A stretch of 15,908 nt of DNA from Pseudidiomarina aestuarii. GTDB lineage: Bacteria; Pseudomonadota; Gammaproteobacteria; Enterobacterales; Alteromonadaceae. Location: positions 1 through 15,908 of the forward strand of contig PYVG01000026.1 of the NCBI GenBank assembly GCA_003030745.1. Direction: 5' to 3'. Position numbers and translations under genes: made by a program. The notes beneath the pieces are model-generated. The model did not search any database and was not told where the DNA came from. It saw only the letters and a program-made list of their open reading frames with translations. Below are positions 1 to 11,995 of the stretch, one piece after another. Each line of letters starts with the position of its first letter. Position 1 is the stretch's first letter.

Positions 1-184
1 TGATACCACGAGCTTTCTCTTCTGGTGCGTTATCGATCATTGCGAAGTCTTTCGCAGAACCACCGTAGGTTTTAGCCAAAACGGTAGTGATCGCAGCAGT
101 CAAAGTAGTTTTACCGTGGTCAACGTGGCCGATAGTACCGACGTTAACGTGCGGCTTGACGCGGTTAAATTTTTCTTTTGCCAT
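1..184 (-). CDS. tuf: Elongation factor Tu, N-terminal 61 codons (gene continues beyond the left edge)
   Basis: EF-Tu is the GTPase that delivers aminoacyl-tRNA to the ribosomal A site in the cytoplasm. The visible 61 residues begin [20 protein letters not shown] and contain the P-loop G-V-D-H-G-K-T-T (residues about 19-27), the lysine-threonine pair that binds GTP phosphates, and the start of the switch I region ending at E-E-K-A-R-G-I. The family is about 394 residues, so roughly 85% of the gene lies outside the window; the cut is the window edge, not a truncation. The ATG is preceded by AAGGA at a suitable distance. It is the last visible gene of the str operon, 59 nt after fusA, so by position it is tufA-like; whether a second tuf copy exists cannot be seen here. 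Confidence 0.97.
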   Translation of the reverse strand, partial: MAKEKFNRVKPHVNVGTIGHVDHGKTTLTAAITTVLAKTYGGSAKDFAMIDNAPEEKARGI

Positions 185-205
185 GACTTTTCCTTAACTT
201 AAGTT

Positions 206-233
206 AAAAGTCCGGTCCCATGTAGAACCGGAC
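206..233 (-). terminator. Terminator-like hairpin between fusA and tuf (possible attenuator)
   Basis: In the mRNA sense the arms GTCCGGTTC (233-225) and GGACCGGAC (218-210) form a 9-bp stem including one G-U pair, with a 6-nt loop, followed by four Ts (209-206). The T-run is short and then runs into a 14-bp palindrome at 194-207. Because tuf follows immediately, full termination would be unexpected; partial attenuation or an mRNA processing/stability role is more likely. The structure is seen in the sequence; the function is inferred. Confidence 0.5.
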
Positions 234-243
234 CAGACTCTAC

Positions 244-2367
244 TTAATCTTTCACTGAACGTGCAGCAATGACCTGCTCAGCAATGTTGTTTGGTGCTTC
301 AGCGTACTTCAAGAATTCCATTGCATAAGATGCACGGCCCTGAGTCTGCGAACGCAGGTCAGTAGCGTAACCGAACATTTCTGATAATGGAACTTGAGCG
401 CGAACTTCTTTCAGACCACCAGGACCATCTTCCATGCCCTCGATGATTCCGCGACGACGGTTCAAGTCACCTACTACGTCACCCATGAAATCTTCAGGAG
501 TAACAACTTCGACTTTCATCATCGGCTCGAGCAATGCAGGACGAGCTTGCAATGCACCTTTCTTGAACGCCATGCTACCAGCGATCTTGAACGCCATTTC
601 TGAAGAGTCGACATCGTGGTATGAACCATCATACAGAGTCGCTTTCACGCCAAGAACTGGGTATCCAGCAAGTACACCATTGGTCATTTGCTCTTGGATA
701 CCTTTATCGACCGCAGGGATGTATTCCTTCGGTACTACACCACCAACGACTTCGTTCACGAACTGATAGTTTGGAGTTTCATCGTCGTTTGCGTCGAATT
801 CCATCGGCTCAATACGTAACCAGACGTGACCGAACTGTCCACGACCACCTGACTGACGTACGAACTTGCCTTCCACTTCCACTTTAGAGCGGATAGTTTC
901 ACGATAAGCAACTTGTGGCTTACCTACGTTACATTCCACTTTAAATTCACGCTTCATACGGTCAACAATGATATCAAGGTGCAATTCACCCATACCAGAG
1001 ATGATCGTTTGACCTGACTCTTCGTCAGTTTTCACGCGGAAAGACGGATCTTCTGCAGCCAACTTACCTAAAGCGATACCCATTTTTTCTTGGTCAGCTT
1101 TGGTTTTTGGTTCAACAGCAACCGAGATTACTGGCTCAGGGAATTCCATGCGCTCAAGTGTAATCACGTTGTTCAAGTCACACAAAGTGTCACCCGTAGT
1201 AACGTCTTTCAAACCGATAGCTGCAGCGATGTCACCGGCCAAGATCTCTTTGATCTCTTTACGGTCGTTCGCGTGCATCTGAACCATACGGCCGATACGC
1301 TCTTTCTTGCTTTTCACTGGGTTTAATACGCTGTCACCTTGTGCCAGCACGCCCGAGTAAACGCGTAAGAAAGTTAATGTACCAACAAATGGGTCGGTCG
1401 CAATTTTGAATGCCAACGCTGAGAACGGCTCTTTGTCGTCTGACTTACGAATGCCTTCTTCACCGTTTTCAAGAATACCGCGAATCGCTTTTACTTCAGT
1501 AGGCGATGGAAGATATTCAATAACCGCATCCAATACTGCTTGAACGCCTTTGTTCTTAAATGCAGAACCACACAGACACAACACGATTTCGTTGTTCAGT
1601 GTACGCTGACGCAAACCAAGTTTGATTTCAGCTTCAGTCAAGTCACCTTCTTCAAGGTACTTGTTCATGAACTCTTCGTTCGCTTCAGCCGCAGCTTCAA
1701 CGAGATCAGCATGATAAGCTTCAGCTTCGTCACGCAGTTCAGCTGGAATTTCTTCATAAGTGAAGGTCATACCCTGGTCTTCTTCAGTCCAGTTAATAGC
1801 CTTCATTTTGATCAAGTCGATAACGCCTTTGAAGTTGTCTTCTGCACCAATTGGTAACTGAATTGGCACTGGAACAGCTGCTAAGCGAGATTTGATCTGA
1901 CCGACAACGCGCAAGAAATCTGCACCTGCACGGTCCATTTTGTTTACGAATACCATACGTGGTACTTCGTATTTGTTGGCTTGACGCCATACCGTTTCAG
2001 TTTGTGGTTGTACGCCAGAAGACGCACACAGTACAACAACGGCACCATCAAGAACACGCAGTGAACGTTCTACTTCGATAGTGAAGTCAACGTGTCCTGG
2101 AGTATCGATGATGTTGATGCGGTGTTCAGGGAACTGCGCATCCATACCACGCCAGAATGAAGTTACGGCAGCTGAGGTGATAGTGATACCACGCTCTTGC
2201 TCCTGCTCCATCCAGTCGGTTGTTGCCGCACCATCATGTACCTCACCAATTTTGTGAGATAGGCCGGTGTAGAACAACACGCGCTCGGTCGTGGTCGTTT
2301 TACCTGCGTCTACGTGAGCACAGATACCGATATTACGATAGCGCTCAATCGAAGTTTGTCGAGCCAC
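244..2367 (-). CDS. fusA: Elongation factor G
   Basis: EF-G is the GTPase that drives translocation of tRNAs and mRNA after peptide bond formation, and acts with ribosome recycling factor to split ribosomes. The protein has 707 residues, against 704 in E. coli. G-domain motifs are intact: A-H-V-D-A-G-K-T (17-24), the switch I region around E-R-G-I-T-I-T (58-64), D-T-P-G-H (88-92) and N-K-M-D (142-145). Domains II-V follow, and the domain IV/V part includes the conserved G-G-R-G-Q-F-G-H segment. The start is GTG, with AAGAGG upstream; starting here gives the usual MAR...RYRNIGI amino terminus, so I accept it. It sits 30 nt after rpsG in the str operon. I see no insertion, frameshift or odd base composition. 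Confidence 0.98.
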   Translation of the reverse strand: MARQTSIERYRNIGICAHVDAGKTTTTERVLFYTGLSHKIGEVHDGAATTDWMEQEQERGITITSAAVTSFWRGMDAQFPEHRINIIDTPGHVDFTIEVERSLRVLDGAVVVLCASSGVQPQTETVWRQANKYEVPRMVFVNKMDRAGADFLRVVGQIKSRLAAVPVPIQLPIGAEDNFKGVIDLIKMKAINWTEEDQGMTFTYEEIPAELRDEAEAYHADLVEAAAEANEEFMNKYLEEGDLTEAEIKLGLRQRTLNNEIVLCLCGSAFKNKGVQAVLDAVIEYLPSPTEVKAIRGILENGEEGIRKSDDKEPFSALAFKIATDPFVGTLTFLRVYSGVLAQGDSVLNPVKSKKERIGRMVQMHANDRKEIKEILAGDIAAAIGLKDVTTGDTLCDLNNVITLERMEFPEPVISVAVEPKTKADQEKMGIALGKLAAEDPSFRVKTDEESGQTIISGMGELHLDIIVDRMKREFKVECNVGKPQVAYRETIRSKVEVEGKFVRQSGGRGQFGHVWLRIEPMEFDANDDETPNYQFVNEVVGGVVPKEYIPAVDKGIQEQMTNGVLAGYPVLGVKATLYDGSYHDVDSSEMAFKIAGSMAFKKGALQARPALLEPMMKVEVVTPEDFMGDVVGDLNRRRGIIEGMEDGPGGLKEVRAQVPLSEMFGYATDLRSQTQGRASYAMEFLKYAEAPNNIAEQVIAARSVKD

Positions 2368-2397
2368 AATAAATACCTCTTAGGGTTACTTGTGAAT

Positions 2398-2868
2398 TTA
2401 CCAGCGATAATGTGCGAACGCTTTGTTCGCTTCGGCCATACGGTGGACGTCTTCACGCTTCTTCACAGCAGAGCCTTTGTTTTCTGACGCATCTAGCATT
2501 TCACCTGCCAGACGCTGAGCCATGGATTTTTCACCCCGTGTACGCGCAGCATCAACTAACCAACGCATTGCAAGGGCATTACGACGCACTGGGCGTACTT
2601 CCACTGGCACTTGGTAAGTAGAACCACCAACACGGCGTGATTTTACTTCCACTGCAGGGCGCACGTTATCCAATGCGGTTTCAAATACGTCTAAGTGCGA
2701 TTTGCTCGACTTTTCAGCCAAGATATCTAATGCACCGTAGATAATTTTTTCTGCTACTGCTTTCTTGCCGTCAACCATGACGACATTGATGAACTTAGCC
2801 AACAACTCTGATCCGAACTTAGGATCTGGTAAAATTTTACGTTGACCTATGACGCGTCTTCTTGGCAT
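2398..2868 (-). CDS. rpsG: 30S ribosomal protein S7
   Basis: S7 is a primary binder that nucleates assembly of the 30S head by contacting the 3' domain of 16S rRNA, and it lies near the E-site tRNA and mRNA exit. The 156-residue length matches the common family length. It opens with [20 protein letters not shown] and ends in the usual A-H-Y-R-W tail. The ATG is preceded by CGGAGAA, a good ribosome binding site. It lies 75 nt after rpsL and 30 nt before fusA. In E. coli S7 is the translational repressor of this operon and acts in the rpsL-rpsG gap; the matching gap here contains a stem that covers the rpsG ribosome binding site (annotated separately). Confidence 0.98.
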   Translation of the reverse strand: MPRRRVIGQRKILPDPKFGSELLAKFINVVMVDGKKAVAEKIIYGALDILAEKSSKSHLDVFETALDNVRPAVEVKSRRVGGSTYQVPVEVRPVRRNALAMRWLVDAARTRGEKSMAQRLAGEMLDASENKGSAVKKREDVHRMAEANKAFAHYRW

Positions 2869-2874
2869 CTCAAT

Positions 2875-2940
2875 TTCTCCGATTAATTCAGGGTATTACC
2901 CAAAACTTAAATTACAGTGTTTGGCCTTACTAACGGAGAA
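2875..2940 (-). promoter_or_regulatory. rpsL-rpsG intercistronic stem covering the rpsG ribosome binding site
   Basis: In the mRNA, UUCUCCG (2940-2934), three bases after the rpsL stop codon, is the exact complement of CGGAGAA (2881-2875), the rpsG ribosome binding site. The pairing extends by five more pairs (2933-2929 with 2887-2883, one of them G-U) if one U at 2882 bulges out, giving about 12 bp. This would couple rpsG translation to rpsL translation and is a natural target for S7 feedback, as is known at this site in E. coli. The complementarity is seen; repression by S7 is inferred by analogy. Confidence 0.6.
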
Positions 2941-2943
2941 CCG

Positions 2944-3318
2944 TTAAGATTTGGGCCGCTTCGCGCCGTACTTAGAACGACCTTGACGACGGTCGTTTAC
3001 GCCCGCACAGTCAAGTGCGCCACGCACTGTGTGATAACGCACACCTGGCAAGTCTTTAACACGGCCGCCGCGGATTAACACGACACTGTGCTCTTGCAAG
3101 TTGTGACCTTCACCACCAATGTACGAAGATACTTCGTACCCGTTCGTCAAACGCACACGGCATACTTTACGCAATGCAGAGTTTGGCTTCTTCGGGGTGG
3201 TCGTATAAACACGGGTACATACACCGCGTTTTTGTGGGCAAGCCTCAAGCGCCGGAACGTTGCTTTTCACAACCGGCTTTTGACGACCTTTGCGCACCAG
3301 CTGGTTAACTGTTGCCAT
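2944..3318 (-). CDS. rpsL: 30S ribosomal protein S12
   Basis: S12 sits at the decoding centre of the 30S subunit and tunes translational accuracy. Its 124 residues match the E. coli length. The P-K-K-P-N-S-A motif has Lys43, and V-K-D-L-P-G has Lys88 followed by Asp89, the residue usually beta-methylthiolated. Both lysines, where classical streptomycin-resistance changes fall, are wild type, so a streptomycin-sensitive allele is predicted. The ATG has AGGAG upstream. It is the first gene of the str operon, with its own promoter at 3434-3462 and a leader of about 110 nt. Confidence 0.98.
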   Translation of the reverse strand: MATVNQLVRKGRQKPVVKSNVPALEACPQKRGVCTRVYTTTPKKPNSALRKVCRVRLTNGYEVSSYIGGEGHNLQEHSVVLIRGGRVKDLPGVRYHTVRGALDCAGVNDRRQGRSKYGAKRPKS

Positions 3319-3433
3319 TCAATACTCCTGCTTATGTTGATGTACTCAACAGAATGAAAAATCCAATTTCCCCGCTTCGTGGGTGAACCTAAACGCTAAG
3401 CACAAGCAAAGCGCCCGAATATGGGGAGGCCGA

Positions 3434-3462
3434 ATTTTATAGGTCAATAATTGGACTGTCAA
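3434..3462 (-). promoter_or_regulatory. Promoter of the str operon (rpsL)
   Basis: A perfect -35 box TTGACA (3462-3457) is separated by 17 bp from TAAAAT (3439-3434), close to the sigma-70 consensus. The bases after the -10 box (TCGGCCTCC) are GC-rich, a discriminator type associated with ppGpp/DksA control of ribosomal promoters. Transcription should begin near 3427, giving a leader of about 110 nt before rpsL. The -35 box begins six bases beyond the T-run of the rpoC terminator. Confidence 0.85.
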
Positions 3463-3468
3463 GGATAG

Positions 3469-3504
3469 AAACAAAAGAGCCAGCGCGGGTTCCCGGCTGG
3501 CTCT
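3469..3504 (-). terminator. Rho-independent terminator after rpoC
   Basis: Arms AGAGCCAGC (3504-3496 in mRNA sense) and GCTGGCTCT (3484-3476) give a 9-bp perfect stem that extends through CGGG/CCCG with one bulged base. It is followed by TTTTGTTT on the minus strand. It lies 27 nt after the rpoC stop codon and closes the rpoBC transcription unit just before the str promoter. Confidence 0.88.
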
Positions 3505-3530
3505 TGTTCTATTTACCGACAGCTTCCTGA

Positions 3531-6500
3531 TTAATCAGCGCTATTGTCCGTATCCACGTCGTTGGTATCGACATCGTTACCTGCATTCAATGCATCGGCA
3601 AGTTGCTGCTCAGCTTCCAAAGCAGTGACTTTTGGAGCCGCTACCATGTCTGCTGCTTCAGCACGCTTGCGCGCACGTTCGCGGTGATATGCGAAACCGG
3701 TACCGGCTGGAATCAAGCGACCCACAATAACGTTCTCTTTCAAGCCACGTAATGGATCTTGCTTGCCCTGCACCGCGGCTTCGGTTAACACGCGAGTCGT
3801 TTCTTGGAACGACGCGGCTGAGATAAACGATTCCGTCGACAGTGACGCTTTGGTGATACCTAACAACTGACGCTCGAATGTCGCTGGCATTTTCTTCTCT
3901 GCTTCCGCTTTTGCGTTGGCAGCTAAGACTTCGCTCAGTTCCATCATTTCGCCTTCGAGTAGTTCGGTCTCGCCTGGGCTCAAGATAATTGCCTTACGCA
4001 GCATCTGACGAACAATCGTTTCGATGTGCTTATCGTTAATCTTAACACCTTGTAAGCGGTAAACTTCCTGCACTTCGTTGACGATGTAGTTCGCCAATGC
4101 ACTCACGCCACGCAGACGTAAGATATCGTGCGGAGCTTCAGGACCATCGGCAATAACTTCACCTTTAGTCACTTGCTCACCTTCAAAGATGTTCAACTGA
4201 CGATACTTAGGAATCATCTCTTCGTACTGATCACCACCGTCAAGAGGCATGATAATCAGACGACGTTTGCCCTTCGTTTCTTTACCGAAGCTCACTGTAC
4301 CTGACACTTCTGCAAGGATAGCTGGCTCTTTCGGACGACGTGCTTCGAACAAGTCGGCAACGCGCGGCAGACCACCGGTAATATCGCGTGTTTTTGAACC
4401 TTCTTGTGGAATACGTGCAACCGTATCACCTACTTTCACTTCCGCGTTGTCTTCCAAGTTGATAATGGCGTTACCAGGTAAGAAGTACTGCGCAGGCATA
4501 TCCGTGCCCACGATGTTTACATCTTTACCTTTGGCATCAACCAATTTCACCATTGGACGCATGTCTTTACCGGCACTGGTACGTTGACCCGTTTCCAGTA
4601 CAACAATGCTCGACAAGCCAGTCAGTTCGTCCGTTTGACGGGTCATAGTGACACCATCAATCAAGTCAACAAACTTCAGACGACCCGCTACCTCAGTAAT
4701 GATTGGGTGCGTATGTGGATCCCAGTTAGCAACAATCTCACCCGCATCAACTGCAGCGCCTTCGTTCTTCTTCAGAACCGCACCGTAAGGTACTTTATAG
4801 CGCTCGCGCTCACGACCAAACTCGTCGATTAGCGTCAACTCAGTTGAACGTGAAGTGATAACCAAGTGCTTGTCACTGTTCTCAACGTATTTCGCGTTGT
4901 GCAGCTTCAACGTACCTTTGTTCTTCACTTGGACGTTGTTCGCCGCAGAGTCACGAGATGCAGCACCACCAATGTGGAACGTACGCATCGTTAACTGCGT
5001 ACCTGGCTCACCGATAGACTGGGCAGCGATAACACCGACTGCTTCACCCTGGTTGACCATGTGTCCGCGTGCTAGGTCACGACCATAACAGTTGGCACAC
5101 ACACCGAAGTCGGTGTCACAGGTAATAACCGAGCGCACTTTAACTTCGTCGATTGAGTGTTCTTCAAGCAAGTCACACATCTTCTCGTCGAGAAGCGTGT
5201 TACGCGCAATCAGTACTTCTTTATCGTTGCCTGGCATCATCACGTCGTCACAAACTACACGACCCAATACGCGCTCACGCAATGGCTCAACTACGTCACC
5301 ACCTTCAATCAATGGCTTGATGTAGAGACCTTCTAAAGTGCCACAATCTTCTTCAACGATAACGACGTCTTGTGCCACGTCGACCAAACGACGCGTCAAG
5401 TAACCGGAGTTCGCCGTCTTCAATGCTGTATCGGCCAAACCTTTACGAGCACCGTGAGTTGAGATGAAGTACTGAAGTACGTTCAGACCTTCACGGAAGT
5501 TAGCTGTAATTGGTGTTTCGATGATGGAGCCATCTGGCTTCGCCATCAAACCACGCATACCAGCCAACTGACGAATCTGCGCGGGGCTACCACGAGCACC
5601 AGAATCGGCCATCATGTAGACAGAGTTGAACGAGTCTTGCTGTTCTTCTTCGCCTTTAGCGTTGATAACGGTTTCTTTCGACAAGTTTTCCATCATCGCT
5701 TTCGAGACTTTCTCGTTGGCGGTAGACCAAATGTCGATAACTTTGTTGTATTTCTCACCAGCAGTTACCAAGCCTTGCTCGAACTGCTCTTGAATTTCCG
5801 CTACTTCTTCTTCCGCTGCATCGATGATGATTTTCTTCGCTGCTGGGATAACCATGTCGTCGATACCTACAGAGGCACCCGCGATCATTGCGTAGTGGAA
5901 ACCGGTGTACATGATTTGGTCAGCGAAGATGACAGTTTTCTTCAGACCCAAGTCACGATACGAACGGTTTAACAAACGACCGATCTGCTTTTTGCCCATT
6001 GACTGGTTAATCATGTCGAATGGCATACCTTCAGGCAGAATCAACGACAAGATCGCACGACCCACTGTGGTGTCGTAGATAGTCGAAGTATGTGATTCTT
6101 CACCTTCTTCGCTGATCAGCGTTTCAGCTAAGCGCACTTTCACGCGCGAGTGCAATTGCACGGCGCCAGTACGATAAGCTTTTTCGGCTTCTTTGGCATT
6201 CTTGAAGATCATGCCTTCGCCTTTGCCATTCACCTTTTCACGAGTCATGTAGTACAGACCCAATACAACGTCCTGTGAAGGCACGATGATTGGATCACCA
6301 CTCGCTGGTGACAAGACGTTATTGGTCGACATCATCAACGCACGCGCTTCCAGCTGTGCTTCGAGAGTCAATGGCAAGTGAACGGCCATTTGGTCACCGT
6401 CGAAGTCGGCGTTGTAGGCCGCACACACGAGTGGGTGCAACTGAATCGCTTTACCTTCAATCAGTACTGGTTCGAACGCTTGGATACCCAAACGGTGCAA

Positions 6501-7784
6501 GGTTGGTGCACGGTTCAACAGTACTGGGTGCTCTTTGATGACTTCGTCGAGTACGTCCCAAACTTCTGGGATTTCGCGCTCAACCATTTTCTTCGCTGCT
6601 TTGATGGTCGTTGCTAAACCACGGCCTTCAAGCTTGCCATAGATGAACGGCTTGAATAATTCCAATGCCATTTTCTTCGGCAAACCACACTGATGCAGAC
6701 GCAATTTAGGACCAACGGTAATAACCGAACGGCCTGAGTAGTCAACCCGCTTACCCAAAAGGTTTTGACGGAAACGACCTTGCTTACCTTTGATCATATC
6801 GGCCAAAGATTTCAGTGGGCGCTTGTTGGTACCGGTAATAGCACGGCCACGACGACCGTTGTCTAACAGGGCATCAACCGCTTCTTGCAGCATACGTTTT
6901 TCGTTACGCACGATGATGTCCGGAGCCGCGAGGTCAAGTAGACGCTTCAAACGGTTATTCCGGTTAATCACACGGCGATACAAGTCGTTCAAGTCAGAAG
7001 TCGCGAAACGACCGCCATCCAACGGCACCAATGGACGTAAATCAGGTGGCAGTACTGGCAATACTTTGAGGATCATCCACTCTGGCTTGTTACCTGAATA
7101 GTGGAATGACTCAAGCAGTTTCAGACGCTTGCTGATTTTCTTCCGCTTGGTTTCAGAGTTGGTTTCTGGCAGCTCTTCACGCAACACTTTGATATCAGCT
7201 TCGATATCAATGTGATGTAACAAGCTCAGAATTGCTTCTGCGCCCATTTTCGCTTCGAACTCGTCACCGTGCTCTTCTAATGAATCGAGGTATTCTTCTT
7301 CAGTCAGAATTTGACCACGCTCAAGCGATGTCATCCCAGCTTCAGTAACCACATATGATTCGAAATACAGCACACGCTCGATATCACGCAAGGTCATATC
7401 TAGCATCAAACCGATACGGCTTGGCAGTGACTTCAAGAACCAAATGTGCGCAACTGGACTTGCGAGTTCAATGTGGCCCATGCGCTCGCGACGAACTTTC
7501 GTCAACGTCACTTCGACACCACACTTCTCACAGATCACGCCACGGTGCTTCAAGCGCTTGTACTTACCGCACAAACACTCGTAGTCTTTGACTGGACCGA
7601 AGATCCGAGCACAGAACAAACCATCACGCTCCGGCTTAAACGTCCGGTAGTTGATCGTTTCTGGCTTCTTCACTTCACCAAATGACCAGCTGCGGATCAT
7701 GTCCGGCGACGCGAGTCCGATGCGAATAGCATCGAACTCTTCGGTCTGGTTCATTGGTTTTAAGAACTTTAATAAGTCTTTCAC
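3531..7784 (-). CDS. rpoC: DNA-directed RNA polymerase subunit beta'
   Basis: The beta' subunit supplies the clamp, bridge helix, trigger loop and catalytic metal site of RNA polymerase. It has 1417 residues, against 1407 in E. coli. The amino-terminal zinc ribbon cysteines are at 70, 72, 85 and 88; the catalytic N-A-D-F-D-G-D-Q motif, with its three magnesium-binding aspartates, is at 458-465. A second zinc site is visible as E-E-D-C-G-T and [11 protein letters not shown]. The start is GTG with AGGAG upstream, giving the normal [10 protein letters not shown] amino terminus (E. coli rpoC also uses GTG). It lies 35 nt after rpoB. The only odd part is the last 15 or so residues, an acidic tail with N-D-V-D-T twice in tandem, which accounts for the extra length. 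Confidence 0.99.
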   Translation of the reverse strand: MKDLLKFLKPMNQTEEFDAIRIGLASPDMIRSWSFGEVKKPETINYRTFKPERDGLFCARIFGPVKDYECLCGKYKRLKHRGVICEKCGVEVTLTKVRRERMGHIELASPVAHIWFLKSLPSRIGLMLDMTLRDIERVLYFESYVVTEAGMTSLERGQILTEEEYLDSLEEHGDEFEAKMGAEAILSLLHHIDIEADIKVLREELPETNSETKRKKISKRLKLLESFHYSGNKPEWMILKVLPVLPPDLRPLVPLDGGRFATSDLNDLYRRVINRNNRLKRLLDLAAPDIIVRNEKRMLQEAVDALLDNGRRGRAITGTNKRPLKSLADMIKGKQGRFRQNLLGKRVDYSGRSVITVGPKLRLHQCGLPKKMALELFKPFIYGKLEGRGLATTIKAAKKMVEREIPEVWDVLDEVIKEHPVLLNRAPTLHRLGIQAFEPVLIEGKAIQLHPLVCAAYNADFDGDQMAVHLPLTLEAQLEARALMMSTNNVLSPASGDPIIVPSQDVVLGLYYMTREKVNGKGEGMIFKNAKEAEKAYRTGAVQLHSRVKVRLAETLISEEGEESHTSTIYDTTVGRAILSLILPEGMPFDMINQSMGKKQIGRLLNRSYRDLGLKKTVIFADQIMYTGFHYAMIAGASVGIDDMVIPAAKKIIIDAAEEEVAEIQEQFEQGLVTAGEKYNKVIDIWSTANEKVSKAMMENLSKETVINAKGEEEQQDSFNSVYMMADSGARGSPAQIRQLAGMRGLMAKPDGSIIETPITANFREGLNVLQYFISTHGARKGLADTALKTANSGYLTRRLVDVAQDVVIVEEDCGTLEGLYIKPLIEGGDVVEPLRERVLGRVVCDDVMMPGNDKEVLIARNTLLDEKMCDLLEEHSIDEVKVRSVITCDTDFGVCANCYGRDLARGHMVNQGEAVGVIAAQSIGEPGTQLTMRTFHIGGAASRDSAANNVQVKNKGTLKLHNAKYVENSDKHLVITSRSTELTLIDEFGRERERYKVPYGAVLKKNEGAAVDAGEIVANWDPHTHPIITEVAGRLKFVDLIDGVTMTRQTDELTGLSSIVVLETGQRTSAGKDMRPMVKLVDAKGKDVNIVGTDMPAQYFLPGNAIINLEDNAEVKVGDTVARIPQEGSKTRDITGGLPRVADLFEARRPKEPAILAEVSGTVSFGKETKGKRRLIIMPLDGGDQYEEMIPKYRQLNIFEGEQVTKGEVIADGPEAPHDILRLRGVSALANYIVNEVQEVYRLQGVKINDKHIETIVRQMLRKAIILSPGETELLEGEMMELSEVLAANAKAEAEKKMPATFERQLLGITKASLSTESFISAASFQETTRVLTEAAVQGKQDPLRGLKENVIVGRLIPAGTGFAYHRERARKRAEAADMVAAPKVTALEAEQQLADALNAGNDVDTNDVDTDNSAD

Positions 7785-7819
7785 GATTTATCTCCTGGCA
7801 ATTTGCGTCCGGTGGTGTC

Positions 7820-10800
7820 TCAGTCTTGGTCCAACTCAATGTTGATACCGAGCGAGCGGATTTCCTTCAACAATACGTTGAACGATTCCGGCATACCTGC
7901 TTCCATCCGCAGATCGTTGTCGACAATGTTTTTGTACATCTTCGTCCGACCGTTCACGTCGTCCGACTTCACTGTCAACATCTCTTGCAGCGTATAAGCA
8001 GCACCGTAAGCTTCCAGTGCCCACACTTCCATCTCACCGAAGCGCTGACCACCGAATTGCGCTTTACCACCCAGCGGCTGCTGAGTAACCAAGCTATATG
8101 AACCGGTAGAACGGGCATGCATTTTGTCATCAACCAAGTGGTTCAATTTCAGCATGTACATGTAACCTACTGTTACATCACGCTCAAACCGGTCACCGGT
8201 ACGGCCATCATACAAAGTAATCTGACCTGACTCTGGCAAATCACCCAACTTCAGGAGTTCTTTAATTTCGCTCTCAACAGCACCATCGAATACTGGCGTT
8301 GCGGTCGGCAAGCCTTTCTTCAAGTTGCCGGCAAGACGCAGCACTTCATCATCACTAAAGTCATTAATATCGACTTCTTGACGCGAATCACCTAACGCAT
8401 AAACCTTCTGCAAGAATTCACGCATTTCGGCAACTTTAACCTGCTGCTTCAACATATTTTCAATTTTGGTACCGATACCGCGAGCCGCTAAGCCTAAATG
8501 CGTCTCAAGGATCTGACCAATGTTCATCCGCGACGGTACACCCAACGGGTTCAATACGATGTCGACAGGATTACCATGCTCGTCATAAGGCATGTCTTCC
8601 ACTGGAACGATGGTTGAAATAACACCTTTGTTCCCGTGACGTCCTGCTAACTTATCACCCGGTTGGATACGGCGGCGAACAGCAAGATACACTTTGACAA
8701 TTTTCAGAACGCCTGGCGCTAAATCATCACCTTGGGTGATTTTGCGACGCTTGTTCTCAAACTTGTTGTCGAAGTCAGTACGTAATTCTTCGTACTGCTC
8801 AGCAATTTGCTCAAGCGACTTTTGTGCAGCTTCTTTCTTCAAGTTTTGCGTCAGCCATTTGCTCTGCTCTAGGCCAGCCAGTTTTGATTCATCAAAACCA
8901 TTGGCGAGTAGCAAAGTGCGAGCGCGCTCAAAAATACCGCGTTCAAGAATCTTGAACTCGTCAGTTAAGTCTTTCTTAACTTGTTTGAGCTGCATCTCTT
9001 CAATAGCAACCGCACGTTTATCTTTCTCAACGCCGTCACGCGTGAATACTTGAACGTCAATAACCGTTCCAGTAACACCGTTTGGTACACGCAGAGAGCT
9101 GTCTTTTACGTCAGACGCTTTCTCACCAAAAATAGCTCGCAAGAGTTTCTCTTCAGGAGTGAGCTGAGTTTCGCCTTTCGGAGTTACTTTACCCACCAAG
9201 ATATCGCCACCGTTGACTTCAGCACCTACATAAACAACACCTGACTCGTCAAGTTTGTTCAATGCTGACTCACCAACGTTCGGGATATCAGAAGTGATTT
9301 CTTCTGCGCCCAATTTGGTATCACGTGCCACACAGTTCAGCTCTTGAATGTGGATAGTGGTTAAACGATCTTCTTGCACGACACGCTCAGAGATGAGGAT
9401 CGAGTCTTCGAAGTTGTAACCATTCCACGGCATGAACGCGACGCGCATGTTCTGACCTAACGCTAATTCACCCATATCAGTTGACGGACCGTCAGCCAAT
9501 ACGTCACCACGCATAACCGGCTCACCCACATTGACTGTCGGGGTCTGGTTAATACAGGTGTTCTGGTTTGAACGGGTGTATTTGGTCAGGTTGTAAATAT
9601 CGATACCTGCTTCACCCGGTACCATTTCTTCTTCGTTTACTTTCACGACGATGCGGCTAGCGTCAACTTTATCGACTACACCACCACGTTTCGCGACTAC
9701 AGTAACACCAGAGTCAACGGCAACCGTACGCTCAATACCGGTACCAACCAACGGCTTATCAGCGCGCAAAGTCGGAACTGCTTGGCGTTGCATGTTTGAA
9801 CCCATCAAGGCACGGTTGGCGTCATCGTGCTCAAGGAATGGAATCAAGCTCGCAGCAATCGATACGATTTGCTGCGGGGCAACGTCCATGTATTGAACTT
9901 GCTCTTTAGACATGAGCGTAAATTCATTTTTGTGACGGCACGGAACCAAGTCGTCAATCAACTCACCTTTTTCGTTCAACGCGACGTTTGCCTGTGCAAT
10001 GACGAAGTTACCTTCTTCAATGGCTGACAAATAATCGACGTCGTCGGTGACCACACCATTTTCGAATTTACGGTATGGAGTTTCTAAGAAACCGTATTCA
10101 TTGGTGCGCGCAAACGTTGCCAATGAGTTAATCAGACCGATGTTCGGACCTTCTGGAGTTTCGATTGGACAAACCCGACCATAATGCGTTGGGTGTACGT
10201 CACGAACTTCGAAACCTGCACGTTCACGAGTCAAACCGCCCGGCCCTAATGCAGAAATACGACGCTTATGCGTGACTTCTGAGAGCGGGTTGTTTTGGTC
10301 CATGAACTGCGACAATTGGCTCGAACCGAAGAATTCTTTCACCGCGGCGCTGATTGGCTTCGCGTTGATCAAATCTTGCGGCATGATGGCATCTAGGTCA
10401 CCCAAGCTTAAGCGTTCTTTCACGGCACGCTCAACACGGACTAAGCCAACGCGGAATTGGTTTTCAGCCATTTCGCCCACTGAACGAATGCGACGGTTAC
10501 CCAAGTGGTCGATATCATCGACTTCATCAAGACCGTTACGGATTTCGATCAGCTTCTTCATGACTTCAACAATGTCTTCTTTGCTCAGTGTGCCTGAACC
10601 AGTCAAGTCATCGCGACCTAAACGACGGTTGAACTTCATGCGACCGACTGCTGACAAGTCATAGCGGTCTTCACTGAAGAACAAGTTTTCGAATAAGTTT
10701 TCTGCCGCTTCTTTCGTTGGCGGCTCACCTGGGCGCATCATCCGGTAGATTTCTACCAACGCTTCGAGGCGATTTGAAGTGGTGTCGATACGCAAGGTTT

Positions 10801-11848
10801 CGCTCATGTATGGACCATGGTCCAAGTCATTCACGAACAGTGTTTCGAATTTCTTAAAGCCAGCTTCACGTAACTTCGCTAACAGCTCAAGGGTCAATTC
10901 ACTGTTGGCAGTAGCTATAACTTCACCCGTTTTCTTCTCAACGCAGTCTTTGGCTAAGACTTTGCCGACGAGATATTCGAGTGGAACTTCCATTTCTGGC
11001 TGGTTCAGCTGAGCAATCTGGTTGATATGGCGCGCGGTGATGCGACGACCTTTCTCAACGATGATTTCGCCATCATCGTTTTTGATATCAAACTTGGCAG
11101 TTTCGCCGCGCAGACGCTCTGGTACCAATTGCATGAACACTTTCTTGCTCTTGAATTGGAAGTACGTCGTGTCGAAGAACATATCGAGAATTTCTTCGGT
11201 ACTGTACTCAAGCGCACGCAAAATGATCGACGCTGGTAATTTCCGGCGACGGTCAATACGAACGAATACGTTATCTTTCGGATCAAACTCGAAATCTAAC
11301 CAAGAACCACGGTATGGAATAACCCGTGCGTTATACAGAACTTTACCTGACGAATGGGTTTTACCCTTGTCATGGTCAAAGAATACGCCTGGCGAACGGT
11401 GCAACTGAGAAACGATTACGCGCTCAGTACCATTGATAACAAAAGTACCGTTGTCAGTCATCAGGGGGATTTCACCCATGTAGACTTCTTGCTCTTTAAT
11501 GTCTTTTACAGTGCCTGCTGCCGCTTCTTTGTCGTACAAAACTAAGCGCAGTTTGACGCGCAAAGGAGCAGAATAGGTAATGCCACGGATTTGACATTCA
11601 TTAACGTCAAATACAGGCTCACCCAAGTGATAGCTCACGTACTGTAGTTCTGAGTTACCGGAATATGCGGTAATCGGAAATACTGAGCGGAACGCCGCTT
11701 CCAGGCCATAATTAGCATCTGGATCCGGATCGATGAATTTTTTAAATGAATCTAATTGGATTGACAGCAGGTAAGGTACCTCAAGTACATGAGGTCGTTT
11801 ACCGAAATCCTTGCGAATACGTTTTTTCTCAGAGTAGGAGTACGCCAT
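7820..11848 (-). CDS. rpoB: DNA-directed RNA polymerase subunit beta
   Basis: The beta subunit forms one pincer of RNA polymerase and contributes to the active centre and RNA exit path. Its length, 1342 residues, equals that of E. coli. It begins [19 protein letters not shown]. The rifampicin pocket (about residues 508-535) reads as wild type: equivalents of E. coli Asp516, His526 and Ser531 are all present, so a rifampicin-sensitive allele is predicted. The conserved [17 protein letters not shown] block follows, and the [12 protein letters not shown] motif is near the C-terminal third. The ATG has GAGG upstream. It is separated from rplL by 215 nt holding an attenuator and is followed 35 nt later by rpoC. 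Confidence 0.99.
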   Translation of the reverse strand: MAYSYSEKKRIRKDFGKRPHVLEVPYLLSIQLDSFKKFIDPDPDANYGLEAAFRSVFPITAYSGNSELQYVSYHLGEPVFDVNECQIRGITYSAPLRVKLRLVLYDKEAAAGTVKDIKEQEVYMGEIPLMTDNGTFVINGTERVIVSQLHRSPGVFFDHDKGKTHSSGKVLYNARVIPYRGSWLDFEFDPKDNVFVRIDRRRKLPASIILRALEYSTEEILDMFFDTTYFQFKSKKVFMQLVPERLRGETAKFDIKNDDGEIIVEKGRRITARHINQIAQLNQPEMEVPLEYLVGKVLAKDCVEKKTGEVIATANSELTLELLAKLREAGFKKFETLFVNDLDHGPYMSETLRIDTTSNRLEALVEIYRMMRPGEPPTKEAAENLFENLFFSEDRYDLSAVGRMKFNRRLGRDDLTGSGTLSKEDIVEVMKKLIEIRNGLDEVDDIDHLGNRRIRSVGEMAENQFRVGLVRVERAVKERLSLGDLDAIMPQDLINAKPISAAVKEFFGSSQLSQFMDQNNPLSEVTHKRRISALGPGGLTRERAGFEVRDVHPTHYGRVCPIETPEGPNIGLINSLATFARTNEYGFLETPYRKFENGVVTDDVDYLSAIEEGNFVIAQANVALNEKGELIDDLVPCRHKNEFTLMSKEQVQYMDVAPQQIVSIAASLIPFLEHDDANRALMGSNMQRQAVPTLRADKPLVGTGIERTVAVDSGVTVVAKRGGVVDKVDASRIVVKVNEEEMVPGEAGIDIYNLTKYTRSNQNTCINQTPTVNVGEPVMRGDVLADGPSTDMGELALGQNMRVAFMPWNGYNFEDSILISERVVQEDRLTTIHIQELNCVARDTKLGAEEITSDIPNVGESALNKLDESGVVYVGAEVNGGDILVGKVTPKGETQLTPEEKLLRAIFGEKASDVKDSSLRVPNGVTGTVIDVQVFTRDGVEKDKRAVAIEEMQLKQVKKDLTDEFKILERGIFERARTLLLANGFDESKLAGLEQSKWLTQNLKKEAAQKSLEQIAEQYEELRTDFDNKFENKRRKITQGDDLAPGVLKIVKVYLAVRRRIQPGDKLAGRHGNKGVISTIVPVEDMPYDEHGNPVDIVLNPLGVPSRMNIGQILETHLGLAARGIGTKIENMLKQQVKVAEMREFLQKVYALGDSRQEVDINDFSDDEVLRLAGNLKKGLPTATPVFDGAVESEIKELLKLGDLPESGQITLYDGRTGDRFERDVTVGYMYMLKLNHLVDDKMHARSTGSYSLVTQQPLGGKAQFGGQRFGEMEVWALEAYGAAYTLQEMLTVKSDDVNGRTKMYKNIVDNDLRMEAGMPESFNVLLKEIRSLGINIELDQD

Positions 11849-11995
11849 GGGGTTCCTCAGCTAGCTGATTGATGACCCTAACTACCGAAGGAGTCAGTAG
11901 TTAAAAACAAACCAGTATTAGTTTGTCGTTCCCGTTTTTGTCACCGCGAGCATGCACCCCAAGAACGGGCAAAAATGATACATGCTTAACAGCGC

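Noticed and set aside
7355..8101. Several plus-strand open frames across the rpoB-rpoC junction
   Set aside because: They are shadows of two highly conserved genes on the other strand, have no recognisable domains and no convincing ribosome binding sites.
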